Both the position numbers and the translations under genes were made by a program. 64,000 bases of DNA from Rhodopirellula islandica (GTDB lineage Bacteria > Planctomycetota > Planctomycetia > Pirellulales > Pirellulaceae), in assembly GCF_001027925.1 (NCBI RefSeq), contig NZ_LECT01000017.1, positions 433,881-497,880 of the forward strand. The letters are read 5' to 3'. The notes beneath the pieces were generated by a model. It saw only the letters and a program-made list of their open reading frames with translations, was not told the origin of the DNA and made no database searches. This document shows positions 18,395-26,729 of the stretch, piece by piece. Position 1 is the first letter of the stretch. Each line of letters starts with the position of its first letter.

Positions 18395-20170
18395 TTGAGC
18401 TCCTCCCAATCCAACCTCGCCCCGTCTGTTCAAACCGCCACTTCGTTGACCGCGAACTCACGGAAGACAGAAGCCGAACCAACAGAAGCCCGAGAACCAC
18501 TCGTGAGTGAATACCGCGAACTGAGGGCTCCCACGCAATCGCTGGGAACCCTGATCGACCCGCCACTGTGCGATGCGGAATTGCTGCTAAAAAACAACCT
18601 CGCGACGGCTCACGCTGAGATGCCTGCCGGAGCATTTTGGGCCGACTTGCGAAACGAGGCGAGGGAGCAACTGGTCAACGACGCTCGTCGCTACACGTCG
18701 TCTTACCGCGATGTCGCGTCCTTCTGTGCCGAGCAACCCAACCACACAGGCGAGAACAATTCCCGCCCCATCGTGATGGCCGGGCACCAACCCACCCTGT
18801 TTCATCCGGGGGTGTGGTTCAAGAACCACACCCTGCAGAAAATCGCGAATGACTGCTGTGCGCTTCCAATCAACCTGGTGATCGACAACGACGTCGCCAC
18901 CACGCGATCGATTCGTGTGCCACAGTTGCAACCACTCGCAAACCTTGCCGGCGATGATTCGCACGAGCAGCGGCAGGGCTCCTGGCAATCCATTCCCTAC
19001 GATGCAGGTGGTGAGACCCTTCCGTTCGAACAAGCACAAATCCGCGACACCGAACTCTTCAACCACTTTGACGCGGGCGTTCGTCGCTTGATCGCTCCAC
19101 TGGTGAAAAACCCCTGCGTCACAGAGCTATGGAAACACGCCCGGGAAGCAATCGCCCGTTGCGGCATCGCAGGCTGTGCATTGGCTCAAGCCCGCCACGC
19201 GCTCGAAGCGGAGATGAACTGGCAAACCCTGGAAATCCCTCTCGGCGTCGCCGTTCGCGGCCGACCCTTCGCTCGATTTGTGATGGAGATCATCGACCAA
19301 ATTGAACGCTTCCGAACGGTCTACAACGACTCCGCCGACCACTACCGAGCCTGGCACGGGATCCGCAGCTCAGCTCATCCCGTCCCCAATCTCGGGCTCC
19401 AAAATGGATGGTTTGAAATGCCTCTGTGGGTCTATGGCAACAGCCACCCGCAGCGCCGTGGCATCTGGGTGAGGCGAGAAGGCGACCAGTGGCGGATCAG
19501 CGACGCTCCATCCGGTTCCTCCCAATCAGGGTCCGGCGGAGGAGGGGCGATCTCCCTGACCGTCTCAGCAAACGACCGCGATTTGGCGGCCACTCAACTG
19601 ATGGAAGCCGCCTCGCCCGAATTCAAACTTCGGCCGCGAGCCTTGATGACGACCATGTTCGCCAGACTGGTTCTCAGCGACCTGTTTCTGCACGGAATCG
19701 GTGGCGGCAAATACGATCAACTGGCCGACCGAATCATCTCCCAATTTTTGGGGGTCACCCCGCCAGGGCTGCAAGTCGTCTCCGGAACGATTCGTTTACC
19801 GGGCCAAGAAATCGATGAATCCCGCGAGGGACGTCGGCGCGACCTCCAACGAAAAGAACGAGAACTTCAATTCCAAGGCGAAAAATGGCTGGACGATGGC
19901 AACTCCACCCAGCGAGATCTCCAAGCTCAAAAGCTGGACCTGCTCGACAAAATGCCCACCTCGGGAAGCCGCCGCAGTTGGCACCATGAAGTGTCACGCT
20001 TGAACTCGCTGATCGCACTGCAACTCACCGACCAGCGGCGTGAAACTCAGCAACAGCTTGCTCATCTGGAACGGGAAGCGGCAACGGAAAAGATTCTCTG
20101 CAGCCGCGAACTTTCGTTTTGCCTGTTTCCCTTGGAATTCCTTCAAGAATCCTTTGCCAAAATGGCATGA
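18395..20170 (+). CDS. Conserved hypothetical protein with distant BshC-like features
   Basis: 591 residues if read from the TTG at 18395; GTG 18503 is an equally possible start, and the first 36 residues are low complexity. The clearest motifs are MAGHQPTLFHPGVWFKN (about residues 128-144), LVIDNDVATT, and RALMTTMFARLVLSDLFLHG followed by GGKYDQLADRI. A long charged helix follows, then a C-terminal CLFPLEF. The GHQP-FHPG segment and the overall plan recall BshC, the putative cysteine-adding enzyme of bacillithiol synthesis, but I see no glycosyltransferase partner here and the resemblance is weak. The function should be treated as unknown. Confidence 0.72.
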   Translation: MSSSQSNLAPSVQTATSLTANSRKTEAEPTEAREPLVSEYRELRAPTQSLGTLIDPPLCDAELLLKNNLATAHAEMPAGAFWADLRNEAREQLVNDARRYTSSYRDVASFCAEQPNHTGENNSRPIVMAGHQPTLFHPGVWFKNHTLQKIANDCCALPINLVIDNDVATTRSIRVPQLQPLANLAGDDSHEQRQGSWQSIPYDAGGETLPFEQAQIRDTELFNHFDAGVRRLIAPLVKNPCVTELWKHAREAIARCGIAGCALAQARHALEAEMNWQTLEIPLGVAVRGRPFARFVMEIIDQIERFRTVYNDSADHYRAWHGIRSSAHPVPNLGLQNGWFEMPLWVYGNSHPQRRGIWVRREGDQWRISDAPSGSSQSGSGGGGAISLTVSANDRDLAATQLMEAASPEFKLRPRALMTTMFARLVLSDLFLHGIGGGKYDQLADRIISQFLGVTPPGLQVVSGTIRLPGQEIDESREGRRRDLQRKERELQFQGEKWLDDGNSTQRDLQAQKLDLLDKMPTSGSRRSWHHEVSRLNSLIALQLTDQRRETQQQLAHLEREAATEKILCSRELSFCLFPLEFLQESFAKMA

Positions 20171-20277
20171 GCGTGACGATTGGAGTTGTCGAGCGCTAAT
20201 TTTACGCTATTCTCTGCCGTTTGCCGACGAACAAAGTTGGTTTTTGGCATCATCATTTAACCCGCGAGTAGCATCGG

Positions 20278-20430
20278 ATGAAGGTCGTTAGTAGCATTGG
20301 GGCGTTGAAGTACCGCCACCCAGATTGCCAGGTGGTCAAACGCCGAGGCCGTATTTACGTGATTTGCAAAAGCAATCCAAAATTCAAGGTCCGTCAGGGC
20401 GGTGCAAAGAGCAAGAAAGCCCGGCGTTAG
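20278..20430 (+). CDS. rpmJ: Ribosomal protein bL36, zinc-free (YkgO-like) form
   Basis: 50 residues, short enough to be missed by length-filtered gene finding. It reads [20 protein letters not shown], then [20 protein letters not shown] and a basic tail. This is the C-minus type of L36, close in pattern to E. coli YkgO. The zinc-ribbon C-X2-C pair of ordinary L36 is absent, since only one Cys is left in each half. It is a small component of the 50S subunit near the peptidyl-transferase region. It stands alone 50 bp upstream of the acetyltransferase gene and away from any ribosomal-protein operon. I saw no second L36 in the window. Confidence 0.93.
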
Positions 20431-20481
20431 ATCAATCCGTCTTGTCGAAGACAGGGTGATCTGACTTGGGGTCCCCTTTCG

Positions 20482-21807
20482 ATGAGACCGGCATTGTCAC
20501 CCCCTGTATCTCCTATGACTCCCCCGCCTTCAACGCCCAGTGATTCACTGGCAAATGGTTCGGGTGAGCGATCAAATGGTGATTCCGACCCCGCTTGGCG
20601 ACGCCAATTGCCGGTGCAAACAGCGGGTCGCATTCTGGACGGAGATTCAGCCATCACCAGGGCGAACAGGCCTGACGTGCACCGAATCGACGTCGTTGCA
20701 TTCTCCGAACTGACCGCCGACGACCTCGATCGTTGGGAACAGATTCGAGCACTGACGGATGATTTCAGGCCGCCCTTTTTCGCGGCTCGTTTTGCGGCCG
20801 CCGTTGACGCCGTCCGAAAAGACGTGCTCACAGCAGTCTTGCGAGCCAAAGACGGTACGCCACAGGGTTTCTTTCCCTTTCACCGCGTGGGCGGTGTCGG
20901 TGTGCCGGCCGGGCGTTTTCTCAACGACGCACAAAACGTCATCGCTGTTCCAGGACTCAACATCGACTGGACCGAACTGGCTCGCGCAGCCAAGGTTCGA
21001 GCATTCAACCTGCACGCCATCGTCGGATGTGACCCCACCTGGGTCACAAGGTATCACCTGCAATCCGTCCAAGCGTTTCGTGCGGACCTGGGCCATGATT
21101 CCGAGGACTACCTCGACCGGCTCGAACATGAACATCGCACGATCGGAAAACAAGGGCAAAAGACTCGAAAGTTAGGGCGAGAAATTGGACCGGTTCGACT
21201 GGAAATGGACTGCCGCTGCCCTGAGATCCTGAAGCAAACGATTGCGTGGAAACGGGCACAGTACCAGCGCACGCACATCTTGGACCTGTTCCTTCCGGAC
21301 TGGACCCGGGATCTGATCGAGACACTGCATGCCAACTCCCTGGAGCAACCTGGACGGCAAGCCGATCTTCCCTTTGCACACGAGGGGTTCTCAAACGACT
21401 CACTGCGTGGAATTTGCTCGGTGCTCTGGGCTGGCGACCAGCCAGTCGCCACCCACATCGGCATGATTGAACAAGGACGTTTGCACTACTGGTTCCCTGC
21501 CTATGACCCGGCTTACTCACGCTATTCGCCGGGGACCGCCCTGTTCACTGAGATCATCCGTGCGGCAACGTCACACGGAATCCAGTGCGTCGACATGGGA
21601 TACGGCGAGCAACCGTACAAAAAGAAGCAGACGGGCACGACGACACAAGTGGTCCACGGCACCATCACCGACTCCCGTTGGCACCGGATGGCATTCGCAG
21701 CGGAAGCCCGCATGGTCCAGGCACTCAAACGGGTGCCGATGAAGGAAGCCGTCAAGCGTGCGATCCGAACGATCAAGCCTTCCGCGGGGATCAAGAAACT
21801 AAAATAG
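20482..21807 (+). CDS. GNAT-type acetyltransferase, CelD/BcsL family
   Basis: 441 residues. The C-terminal half has the tandem GNAT layout of the CelD/BcsL (FemAB-like) family: an N-terminal lobe (PFFAARFAAAVDAVR, FPFHRVGGVGVPAGR), a long linker (TIGKQGQKTRKLGREIG), then the acyl-CoA-fold lobe with CSVLWAGDQPVATHIGM, YWFPAYDPAYSRYSPGTAL and a closing DMGYGEQPYKK. Proteins of this family are linked to exopolysaccharide or glycan acetylation, or to aminoacyl transfer. No glycan cluster is adjacent, so the acceptor is unknown. ATG 20515 is an alternative start that trims 11 residues. Confidence 0.85.
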   Translation: MRPALSPPVSPMTPPPSTPSDSLANGSGERSNGDSDPAWRRQLPVQTAGRILDGDSAITRANRPDVHRIDVVAFSELTADDLDRWEQIRALTDDFRPPFFAARFAAAVDAVRKDVLTAVLRAKDGTPQGFFPFHRVGGVGVPAGRFLNDAQNVIAVPGLNIDWTELARAAKVRAFNLHAIVGCDPTWVTRYHLQSVQAFRADLGHDSEDYLDRLEHEHRTIGKQGQKTRKLGREIGPVRLEMDCRCPEILKQTIAWKRAQYQRTHILDLFLPDWTRDLIETLHANSLEQPGRQADLPFAHEGFSNDSLRGICSVLWAGDQPVATHIGMIEQGRLHYWFPAYDPAYSRYSPGTALFTEIIRAATSHGIQCVDMGYGEQPYKKKQTGTTTQVVHGTITDSRWHRMAFAAEARMVQALKRVPMKEAVKRAIRTIKPSAGIKKLK

Positions 21808-21831
21808 CCCGCCATTTCGGACGAGCTATTT
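21802..21831. terminator. Possible bidirectional terminator between convergent genes
   Basis: AAATAGC (21802-21808) pairs with GCTATTT (21825-21831), with a partial inner CCG/CGG pairing. It sits between the ends of the acetyltransferase and fasciclin genes. The stem is short. Confidence 0.4.
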
Positions 21832-21875
21832 CGTAGTTCAGGTTGCAGCCAACGACTGCGAGGATCGTCTTTTGC

Positions 21876-22370
21876 TTACTTGCTCGGTGGCAGCAGAACC
21901 GAATCGATCACGTGAATGATGCCGTTGCTGGCCATCACATCGGTCTTCACGACCTTCACCTTGTCGTTCAACATCACGGTTCCGTCCTGCACTTCGATGC
22001 TGACTTCGCCACCCAAGGTCTTCGCGGAGTCCAAAGTGACAACGGTCTTGGCGGGCACTTTCCCGGCAACGACGTGGTACTTCAAAATCGCGACCAATTG
22101 ATCCTTGTTCTCGGGCTTCAGAAGACTTTGCAGGGTGCCTTCGGGCAACTTCTCGAACGCCTCATCCGTTGGTGCGAAGACCGTGAAGGGGCCTTCACCG
22201 CTGAGAGTTTCCACCAAACCGCCGGCCTTGACGGCGGCCACCAAGGTGTTGAACTTTGCCGCCACCGCGGTTTCGACAATGTTCTTTTTCGCGGCTTCGT
22301 TGTGGTGATCCGCTTGGACGGTGGCGGGCAAAACGAACAGTGCCAATGCAGCCAAAATGATTTTCTTCAT
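21876..22370 (-). CDS. Fasciclin (FAS1) domain protein, exported
   Basis: 164 residues from the ATG at 22370, which opens a signal peptide (MKKIILAALALFVLPATVQA). One FAS1 domain fills the rest: FNTLVAAVKAGGLVETL, GPFTVFAPTDEAFEKLP, LKYHVVAGK and the closing NGIIHVIDSVLLPP (the H-box). FAS1 proteins mediate adhesion or matrix contact outside the cell. The reading frame extends upstream but without coding character. It is divergent from the Gly-rich protein gene. Confidence 0.93.
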   Translation of the reverse strand: MKKIILAALALFVLPATVQADHHNEAAKKNIVETAVAAKFNTLVAAVKAGGLVETLSGEGPFTVFAPTDEAFEKLPEGTLQSLLKPENKDQLVAILKYHVVAGKVPAKTVVTLDSAKTLGGEVSIEVQDGTVMLNDKVKVVKTDVMASNGIIHVIDSVLLPPSK

Positions 22371-22712
22371 CGTTGATTCCGTGGGTCTGAAACGTGTGGA
22401 GATGAACTCGAGCTTGAAAGAGGCTGTCCTGCAGCGGCCGCTACCGGACTGCCTCACTCGATCGGCTGATTCGCGAATCGCTGGACTGTACAACCCAGAC
22501 AAGCGGAACCTCCCAAAAAACCTCCTGCCGCCGCCGCTGGGGAGCCAAAGTAACTTTGAAACCAAATTGCAATTGCCGCGAAACCTCCAAGGAAATGAAG
22601 GGTTAGAACGGATGAAACAACTTTGGTTTCAGTTTGTACGGCTCGGCATTTCCGCCGCTGCGTTGACTGAATCCCCTCCCCTCATCTGACCATTTCAAAG
22701 GGTTGTCTAAAA
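22371..22712. other. Divergent intergenic region
   Basis: 342 bp between the fasciclin and Gly-rich protein genes. It should carry both promoters. No convincing gene or strong hairpin was seen. Confidence 0.5.
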
Positions 22713-23591
22713 ATGAGCCGTTTGTCCCGAGCCCAATTCGCTCCAAGTCTGCGTTTGTTTGCCATGCTGACGATGGTCGCTGGCCTGACGCTTCAGTCAA
22801 TCTCCATCGCGAACGCCCAAGGTCGTGGTGGCCGGGGTGGATTCCAAGGAGGCGGTGGCGCTGGCGGCGGTGGCGCCATGATGGGTGGCCGCGGCGGAGG
22901 CGGTGGCTCCCTCCTCGGTTTGCTCCGTGCCGAAAAAGTTCGCGAAGAACTTGCCATCGACGAACCACAGGCAGAAGCTCTCAAGAAGCTGGAAGAACAA
23001 GCCCGCGAGCAAGCTCGTCCTGACTTCGACTTCCGCAACGCGTCGGAAGAAGAACGCAGCACGTTCTTTGAAAAAATGCAAGCACAACGAGAAGAGCAGG
23101 CCAAAGAAACCCGCATGCAACTGGAGACCGTTCTGACGCTGGAGCAAATGGAACGCCTGGATGAAATCGGTATCCAAGCTCAAGGCCTGATGGCACTGTC
23201 ATCTCCTGAAGTTCAAACCGAATTGACCATGACGGAAGACCAAAAGAAGAAGCTCACCGAAATCCGTTCGGGCATGGAAACCAAAATGCGGGAAGAAATG
23301 CGTGAGATCATGCAGAGCCGCGATCGCGAAAAAATGCAGACCGCAATGGAATCCATGCGTGAGGACATGGAAAAAGAAGTGATGGCTGTCCTGACCTCCG
23401 AACAGAAAACGAAGTTCGAAGAAATGAAGGGCGACCCATTCGACCTGGAAGCCCTGCGTGGTGGCGGACGCGGTGGAGCTGGCGGTGAACGCGGTGAACG
23501 CGGTGCTCGTGGCGGCCGCGGTGGAGAAGGTGGCGGCGAACGCGGTGAGCGTGGCGGCCGAGGTGGACGTGGCGGTCGCGGTGGTGAGTGA
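22713..23591 (+). CDS. Exported protein with Gly/Arg-rich ends and helical core
   Basis: 292 residues. A signal peptide (LFAMLTMVAGLTLQSISIANA) is followed by a Gly-rich segment (about residues 36-66). A long charged helical core of about 165 residues follows, with repeated EEQ/KKLEE and MREEMREIMQ patterns and the phrase LTMTEDQKKKLTEIRSGMET. The C-terminal 45 residues are made of GGRGG and GERGERG units. The helical core resembles Spy/CpxP-like periplasmic helical proteins in pattern (LTxxQxxK), which is weak evidence. Such proteins are common in planctomycetes. No enzyme motif is seen. A strong hairpin terminator lies downstream. Confidence 0.82.
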   Translation: MSRLSRAQFAPSLRLFAMLTMVAGLTLQSISIANAQGRGGRGGFQGGGGAGGGGAMMGGRGGGGGSLLGLLRAEKVREELAIDEPQAEALKKLEEQAREQARPDFDFRNASEEERSTFFEKMQAQREEQAKETRMQLETVLTLEQMERLDEIGIQAQGLMALSSPEVQTELTMTEDQKKKLTEIRSGMETKMREEMREIMQSRDREKMQTAMESMREDMEKEVMAVLTSEQKTKFEEMKGDPFDLEALRGGGRGGAGGERGERGARGGRGGEGGGERGERGGRGGRGGRGGE

Positions 23592-23679
23592 ACCAGCGTT
23601 CCAGCTGCACATTCATTCGCCCAACATCCTGCTCACGATTAAATGGTGAGCGTTGACGTTGCTCGAAAACAAACGACTC

Positions 23680-23712
23680 AAGCCGCATGCGTTTCGCATG
23701 CGGCTTGTTTCG
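23680..23712 (+). terminator. Intrinsic terminator after the Gly-rich protein gene
   Basis: A 12-bp perfect stem, AAGCCGCATGCG (23680-23691) against CGCATGCGGCTT (23695-23706), with a TTT loop and a GTTTCG tail. Confidence 0.8.
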
Positions 23713-23737
23713 TATCCTGACCAACTCCCGACCGACG

Positions 23738-23862
23738 AAGCAGGCACGCAGGTGTCATCGGGTATGTGAGCCGTTGGCGTTAGCCACGGTTTTCACGCAC
23801 AACCGGGGCTAACGCCCAAACGGCTCACATGATTGTGCTTGATCATTCCTGCCGACCTGCTT
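23738..23862. repeat. 125-bp palindromic dispersed repeat, copy 1
   Basis: Almost identical to 59253-59377. The ends AAGCAGG/CCTGCTT and inner ATGTGAGCCG/CGGCTCACAT are inverted repeats, so the whole unit can fold on itself. A diverged third copy in reverse orientation lies at 63783-63866. Confidence 0.85.
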
Positions 23863-23879
23863 CGTGTTCGATCAGCGGA

Positions 23880-23939
23880 GATTAGTGTTCCCTTGGCCGC
23901 TCTGGCGGAACACTAATCCACTCTGATCGGACACTAATC
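23880..23939. repeat. Three GATTAGTGT-type units
   Basis: GATTAGTGTTCC (23880-23891) is inverted as GGAACACTAATC (23907-23918), followed by another GGACACTAATC (23929-23939). It lies at the left edge of the decayed element. It could be a REP unit or a protein-binding site. Confidence 0.5.
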
Positions 23940-23968
23940 TTTGGTGTTTCGAGTTGTGGGGTATAAAA

Positions 23969-24000
23969 AGGCAAGAGTGCCCGTCCTACAAGCGTTCAAA
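23969..24000. repeat. Dispersed repeat interrupting hsdS
   Basis: The 32-bp stretch with GAGTGCCCGTCCTACAAGC recurs as the reverse complement, with few changes, at 60952-60982. Its first copy supplies the stop codon of the hsdS fragment. Confidence 0.65.
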
Positions 24001-24462
24001 CATGAATACGGTATCCGGCGATATGTTTGCTTGCCCGCCGGAGCTGTTAGCTTGAGTAATCAACGCAAGCTGTGTGTCCCAGGACGACAGGTGGTAGGCG
24101 AGAAAATCGACATCGACGATTTCTTCTTTCGCTCTAAGTGCACTCACTCGCTGATTGAGAAGGAATCTGCCTGGAACTCGAAACTTGGCGGCTTTGCCAA
24201 CCCAACTCTCAGGTGAGCCGTCAGCACGGTTCCCTGACATGGTGAGTAGTATTTCATCGCTCTGTATCTCGTGCTTTGCAGTGGATTCCGCAACCTCCTC
24301 CGAAACATAGCTCAAATTGTCGAGATTAATCCGATTGGGCTTCACATTCTTGATCTTGATAATTGGCACACCATGCTCAACAAAATCACTGCTTTTGAAT
24401 GCGTATCCATTTCGGAGCGTCGCGATGTCTCCCAAAACTACTGTTTGCCACTCACTCATCAT
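23986..24462 (-). pseudogene. Type I restriction specificity subunit HsdS, N-terminal fragment
   Basis: 158 codons from ATG 24462. The sequence is the first target-recognition domain of an HsdS: VVLGDIATLRNGYAFKSSDF, then LLTMSGN, LLNQRVSALR and SSGGQANISPDTVFMFE. A full HsdS needs a second domain and the LPP-EQ helices; here the frame stops straight after FERL, exactly where the dispersed repeat at 23969-24000 begins. There is no hsdM or hsdR partner in this segment. The start overlaps the stop of the DUF1016 fragment, as in a compact restriction operon. It is almost certainly non-functional unless it can act as a half-subunit. Confidence 0.85.
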
Positions 24463-24577
24463 TCACATCCCCCAACTCCGCTTCAATTTGCTCGATCGTT
24501 GGCAATGACGATCGCAGGTCGTCAGGCAGGTGTTCGGTGACTTGATACTCGCTGACGCCGATGGGTTTGGTGAGGTC
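24452..24577 (-). pseudogene. DUF1016 (YhcG-type PDDEXK) nuclease, 3' fragment only
   Basis: The last 41 codons plus stop of a DUF1016 protein: KPIGVSEYQVTEHLPDDL, then SLPTIEQIEAELGD and NDE. The segment is closely similar to the C-terminus of the larger gene at 27299-28402. Homology stops at 24577, where the parA remnant begins in the opposite direction. Its stop overlaps the hsdS-fragment start (ATGATGAGTGA), which preserves the original operon junction. Confidence 0.85.
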
Positions 24578-25080
24578 CGCAGGGCAGCTCGCTAGGGTCG
24601 CACCACCGCGAGACGCCCGACTTCACTGTCGTCGGGATGGCCAAAGCAACCATCCACAAAGAGATCGAGAGTCTGGCTCAAGACTACGACGACGTTGTCA
24701 TCGACGGTCCACCTCGAGTCACCGAGCTGGTCAGATCGATCATTCTCGCTGCAGATATCGTGATCATTCCGCTCCAACCATCACCGATGGATGTTTGGGC
24801 TGCAGCTGAAACGGTTGACCTGGTTCGCGAAGCACAGATGTTCAATTCCGAGATCAAATGTTGCTTGGCTTTGAATCGAAAGACCGCCAACACGGCAATT
24901 GGAAGGGATGTACGGGAGGCGTTAAAGGAATTTGAAGTGCCAATTCTCAAAAGCGACATCGGGCAACGGGTGGCCTTTGCCGAGAGTGCCGCAAGCGGAA
25001 CAGCGGTTCTGCATCAAAAACGATCGAAAGCCGCGAAGGAAATCACGAAATTTGTCAATGAATTGAGAAGGATCCAATGA
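24577..25080 (+). pseudogene. ParA-type partition ATPase, 5'-truncated
   Basis: The frame picks up at PQGSS (about residue 40 of a normal ParA) and continues DFTVVGMAKATIHKEI, VIDGPPRVTELVRS (Walker B region), ADIVIIPLQPSPMDVWAA and GTAVLH to a normal end. The deviant Walker A lysine motif and switch I are missing. An internal ATG at 24637 could start a 147-residue product, but it could not bind ATP in the ParA manner. The 5' part was lost at the junction with the DUF1016 fragment. The stop overlaps the next gene (ATGA), so translational coupling is kept. Confidence 0.8.
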
Positions 25081-25331
25081 ACAAGAAAATCACGATGACA
25101 GCTCGCCCCAAACCAAAAGCCGAACTCGACAAGTGGGTCGAGACGCGAGAGCCGGTCGACGCGGTAAAGCCAGCCGTCAAACCGAAGCGACTAACTATCG
25201 ATATCGATCCAGCATTGCACAAAAAACTCAAAATGAACTGCGTGAAACGGGACATCCAGATCGCAGACTTGCTTCGGACGCTGATCGAGAGTGAGCTTGA
25301 TCGGAAAATCCTATCGAATTCAGACCAATAA
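25077..25331 (+). CDS. Ribbon-helix-helix partition-type protein (ParG-like)
   Basis: 84 residues, starting inside the parA stop (ATGA overlap). The N-terminal 35 residues are basic and unstructured (TARPKPKAELDKW), then RLTIDIDPALHKKLKMNC gives the beta-ribbon and first helix of a MetJ/Arc fold, followed by RDIQIADLLRTLIESEL. This matches small centromere-binding partners of ParA such as ParG. As the adjacent parA has lost its ATPase motif, the protein may survive only as a DNA-binding repressor. Confidence 0.8.
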   Translation: MNKKITMTARPKPKAELDKWVETREPVDAVKPAVKPKRLTIDIDPALHKKLKMNCVKRDIQIADLLRTLIESELDRKILSNSDQ

Positions 25332-25706
25332 GCTGAAAACGTTTCCATGGCGCTAGTCATTCCCGTCCTATCGACGTTCAGTGCTTCCGGCGTCGGCCAC
25401 CGGAGTAGATCTACGCCCTCTCCGTCGTCATGATTAGTTGGCGGGATAGGTACCTTTGGCCACTCGCACGTTATGTAGACCGATGCGATCTGGAGAGCTG
25501 GCCTGCTGATCGAGGTTGGACAAGCCTCCGATTCTAACGAAATGCTACAATCATGGTCGGTCCCAAGAACCGAAGCGAATCAGGCAACAGGCCGCAACGG
25601 TAACCTGGCCGAAGCGACTCTCGAGCGAGCCGAATGCGTTCAACGAATGCTTTCAAAGAAAGAACTCAGTTTCCGTTTTCCGTTCTGAACAAAAGACTTG
25701 TCAGAG
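25332..25706. other. Spacer left of the Mrr-like gene
   Basis: 375 bp without a convincing gene. It contains 25388-25405, which is the exact reverse complement of 27010-27027 on the far side of the Mrr-like gene, and the phrase GAGGTTGGACAAGCC near 25512, which recurs with one change near 26942. Confidence 0.5.
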
Positions 25707-26729
25707 ATGGCGATCATCAATTCACGCCAGTATTTTATCGATACAACCACTGAACTTGTCGGGATCAAGAGCGGTCTGGCGATAGCTGATTCAGCGGTCA
25801 TCGATTTGCTTAGCACCTCAGAATCAATTGAATGCTGGTGGCGTGGCGATTCATCCGAGGGGCTGAGACTTCATGCTGAAGACTTAGAGTTTGCGCACAC
25901 TTGGCTTCTCTTCTGTATCGGAGCAACTCCAGATCCACGCTGTACCGTGCAGCTTGTAGGTGACTACTGCAAGCAAACTGAGGTCCCCATAATTTGGAAA
26001 GATATCTACGGTATCGAAGATGAAGATGAAGAATCAAATATGCAACTGGATTCTGATTTCCCGCCTCAGCTCCAACGAATGATGTTCTTACGGACGGTGT
26101 TGAGTGACTTCTGCTTGAACAAGATTGAGCTACCTGACTCTCTGAACTCGCTTCCAGGTTTCGGCCAGCTAGTCGAACAGTATCGGCGAAGAAATATTTT
26201 CGACAACAACATTCCTGAGGGTCGGGCGTGGGACGGACTAGTACAGCTGTCTGACCTGTTCAACTGCGAGGATTCACCGAAGAACTGCGAATCGTATTTG
26301 GACCAACGTTTTATTGATTATTTGAATGCGCAGTCGGGTGACATTTCGAAAATGCATTGGCGTCAATTCGAGCGACTTTGCGCCGAATATTTTCGGCGTC
26401 ACGGGTATACGGTTAAACTAGGGCCAGGTCGCAACGATGGGGGCAAAGACGTGGTTGCGACGAAAGACGGCAAGGTCGTGGGGCCCGATCTTGTTTACGT
26501 GCAATGCAAGCGTCTAAATCATGATTATGAAGTCGATATAGATACGGTCAAAGCGTTTTGGACGACCATGAATGACGACTACGCCACGCGAGGTCTGATC
26601 GCTACAACAAGTCGCCTTGCTGCGGGGGCAAAGAAATATTGCAATGCAAGGAAATACCGATTGAGTGCTGTTGAGTCTGGACAGATAAGATCTTGGATCC
26701 GTGATCTAGCGAAAAGCAGCGTTGCATAG
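25707..26729 (+). CDS. Mrr-like restriction endonuclease
   Basis: 340 residues from ATG 25707. The C-terminal 120 residues are an Mrr_cat PDDEXK domain: WRQFERLCAEYFRRHGYTV, GPGRNDGGKDVVA with the active-site Asp, and YVQCKRLN with the Q-x-K pair, then a helix containing TRGLIATTSRLAAGAKKY. The first 220 residues match no family I recognise; they contain an acidic stretch (GIEDEDEESN) and may be a recognition or sensor domain. Mrr-type enzymes cut foreign or modified DNA. No methylase sits beside it, consistent with a modification-dependent or solitary defence nuclease. It lies between two inverted 18-bp repeats. Confidence 0.85.
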   Translation: MAIINSRQYFIDTTTELVGIKSGLAIADSAVIDLLSTSESIECWWRGDSSEGLRLHAEDLEFAHTWLLFCIGATPDPRCTVQLVGDYCKQTEVPIIWKDIYGIEDEDEESNMQLDSDFPPQLQRMMFLRTVLSDFCLNKIELPDSLNSLPGFGQLVEQYRRRNIFDNNIPEGRAWDGLVQLSDLFNCEDSPKNCESYLDQRFIDYLNAQSGDISKMHWRQFERLCAEYFRRHGYTVKLGPGRNDGGKDVVATKDGKVVGPDLVYVQCKRLNHDYEVDIDTVKAFWTTMNDDYATRGLIATTSRLAAGAKKYCNARKYRLSAVESGQIRSWIRDLAKSSVA

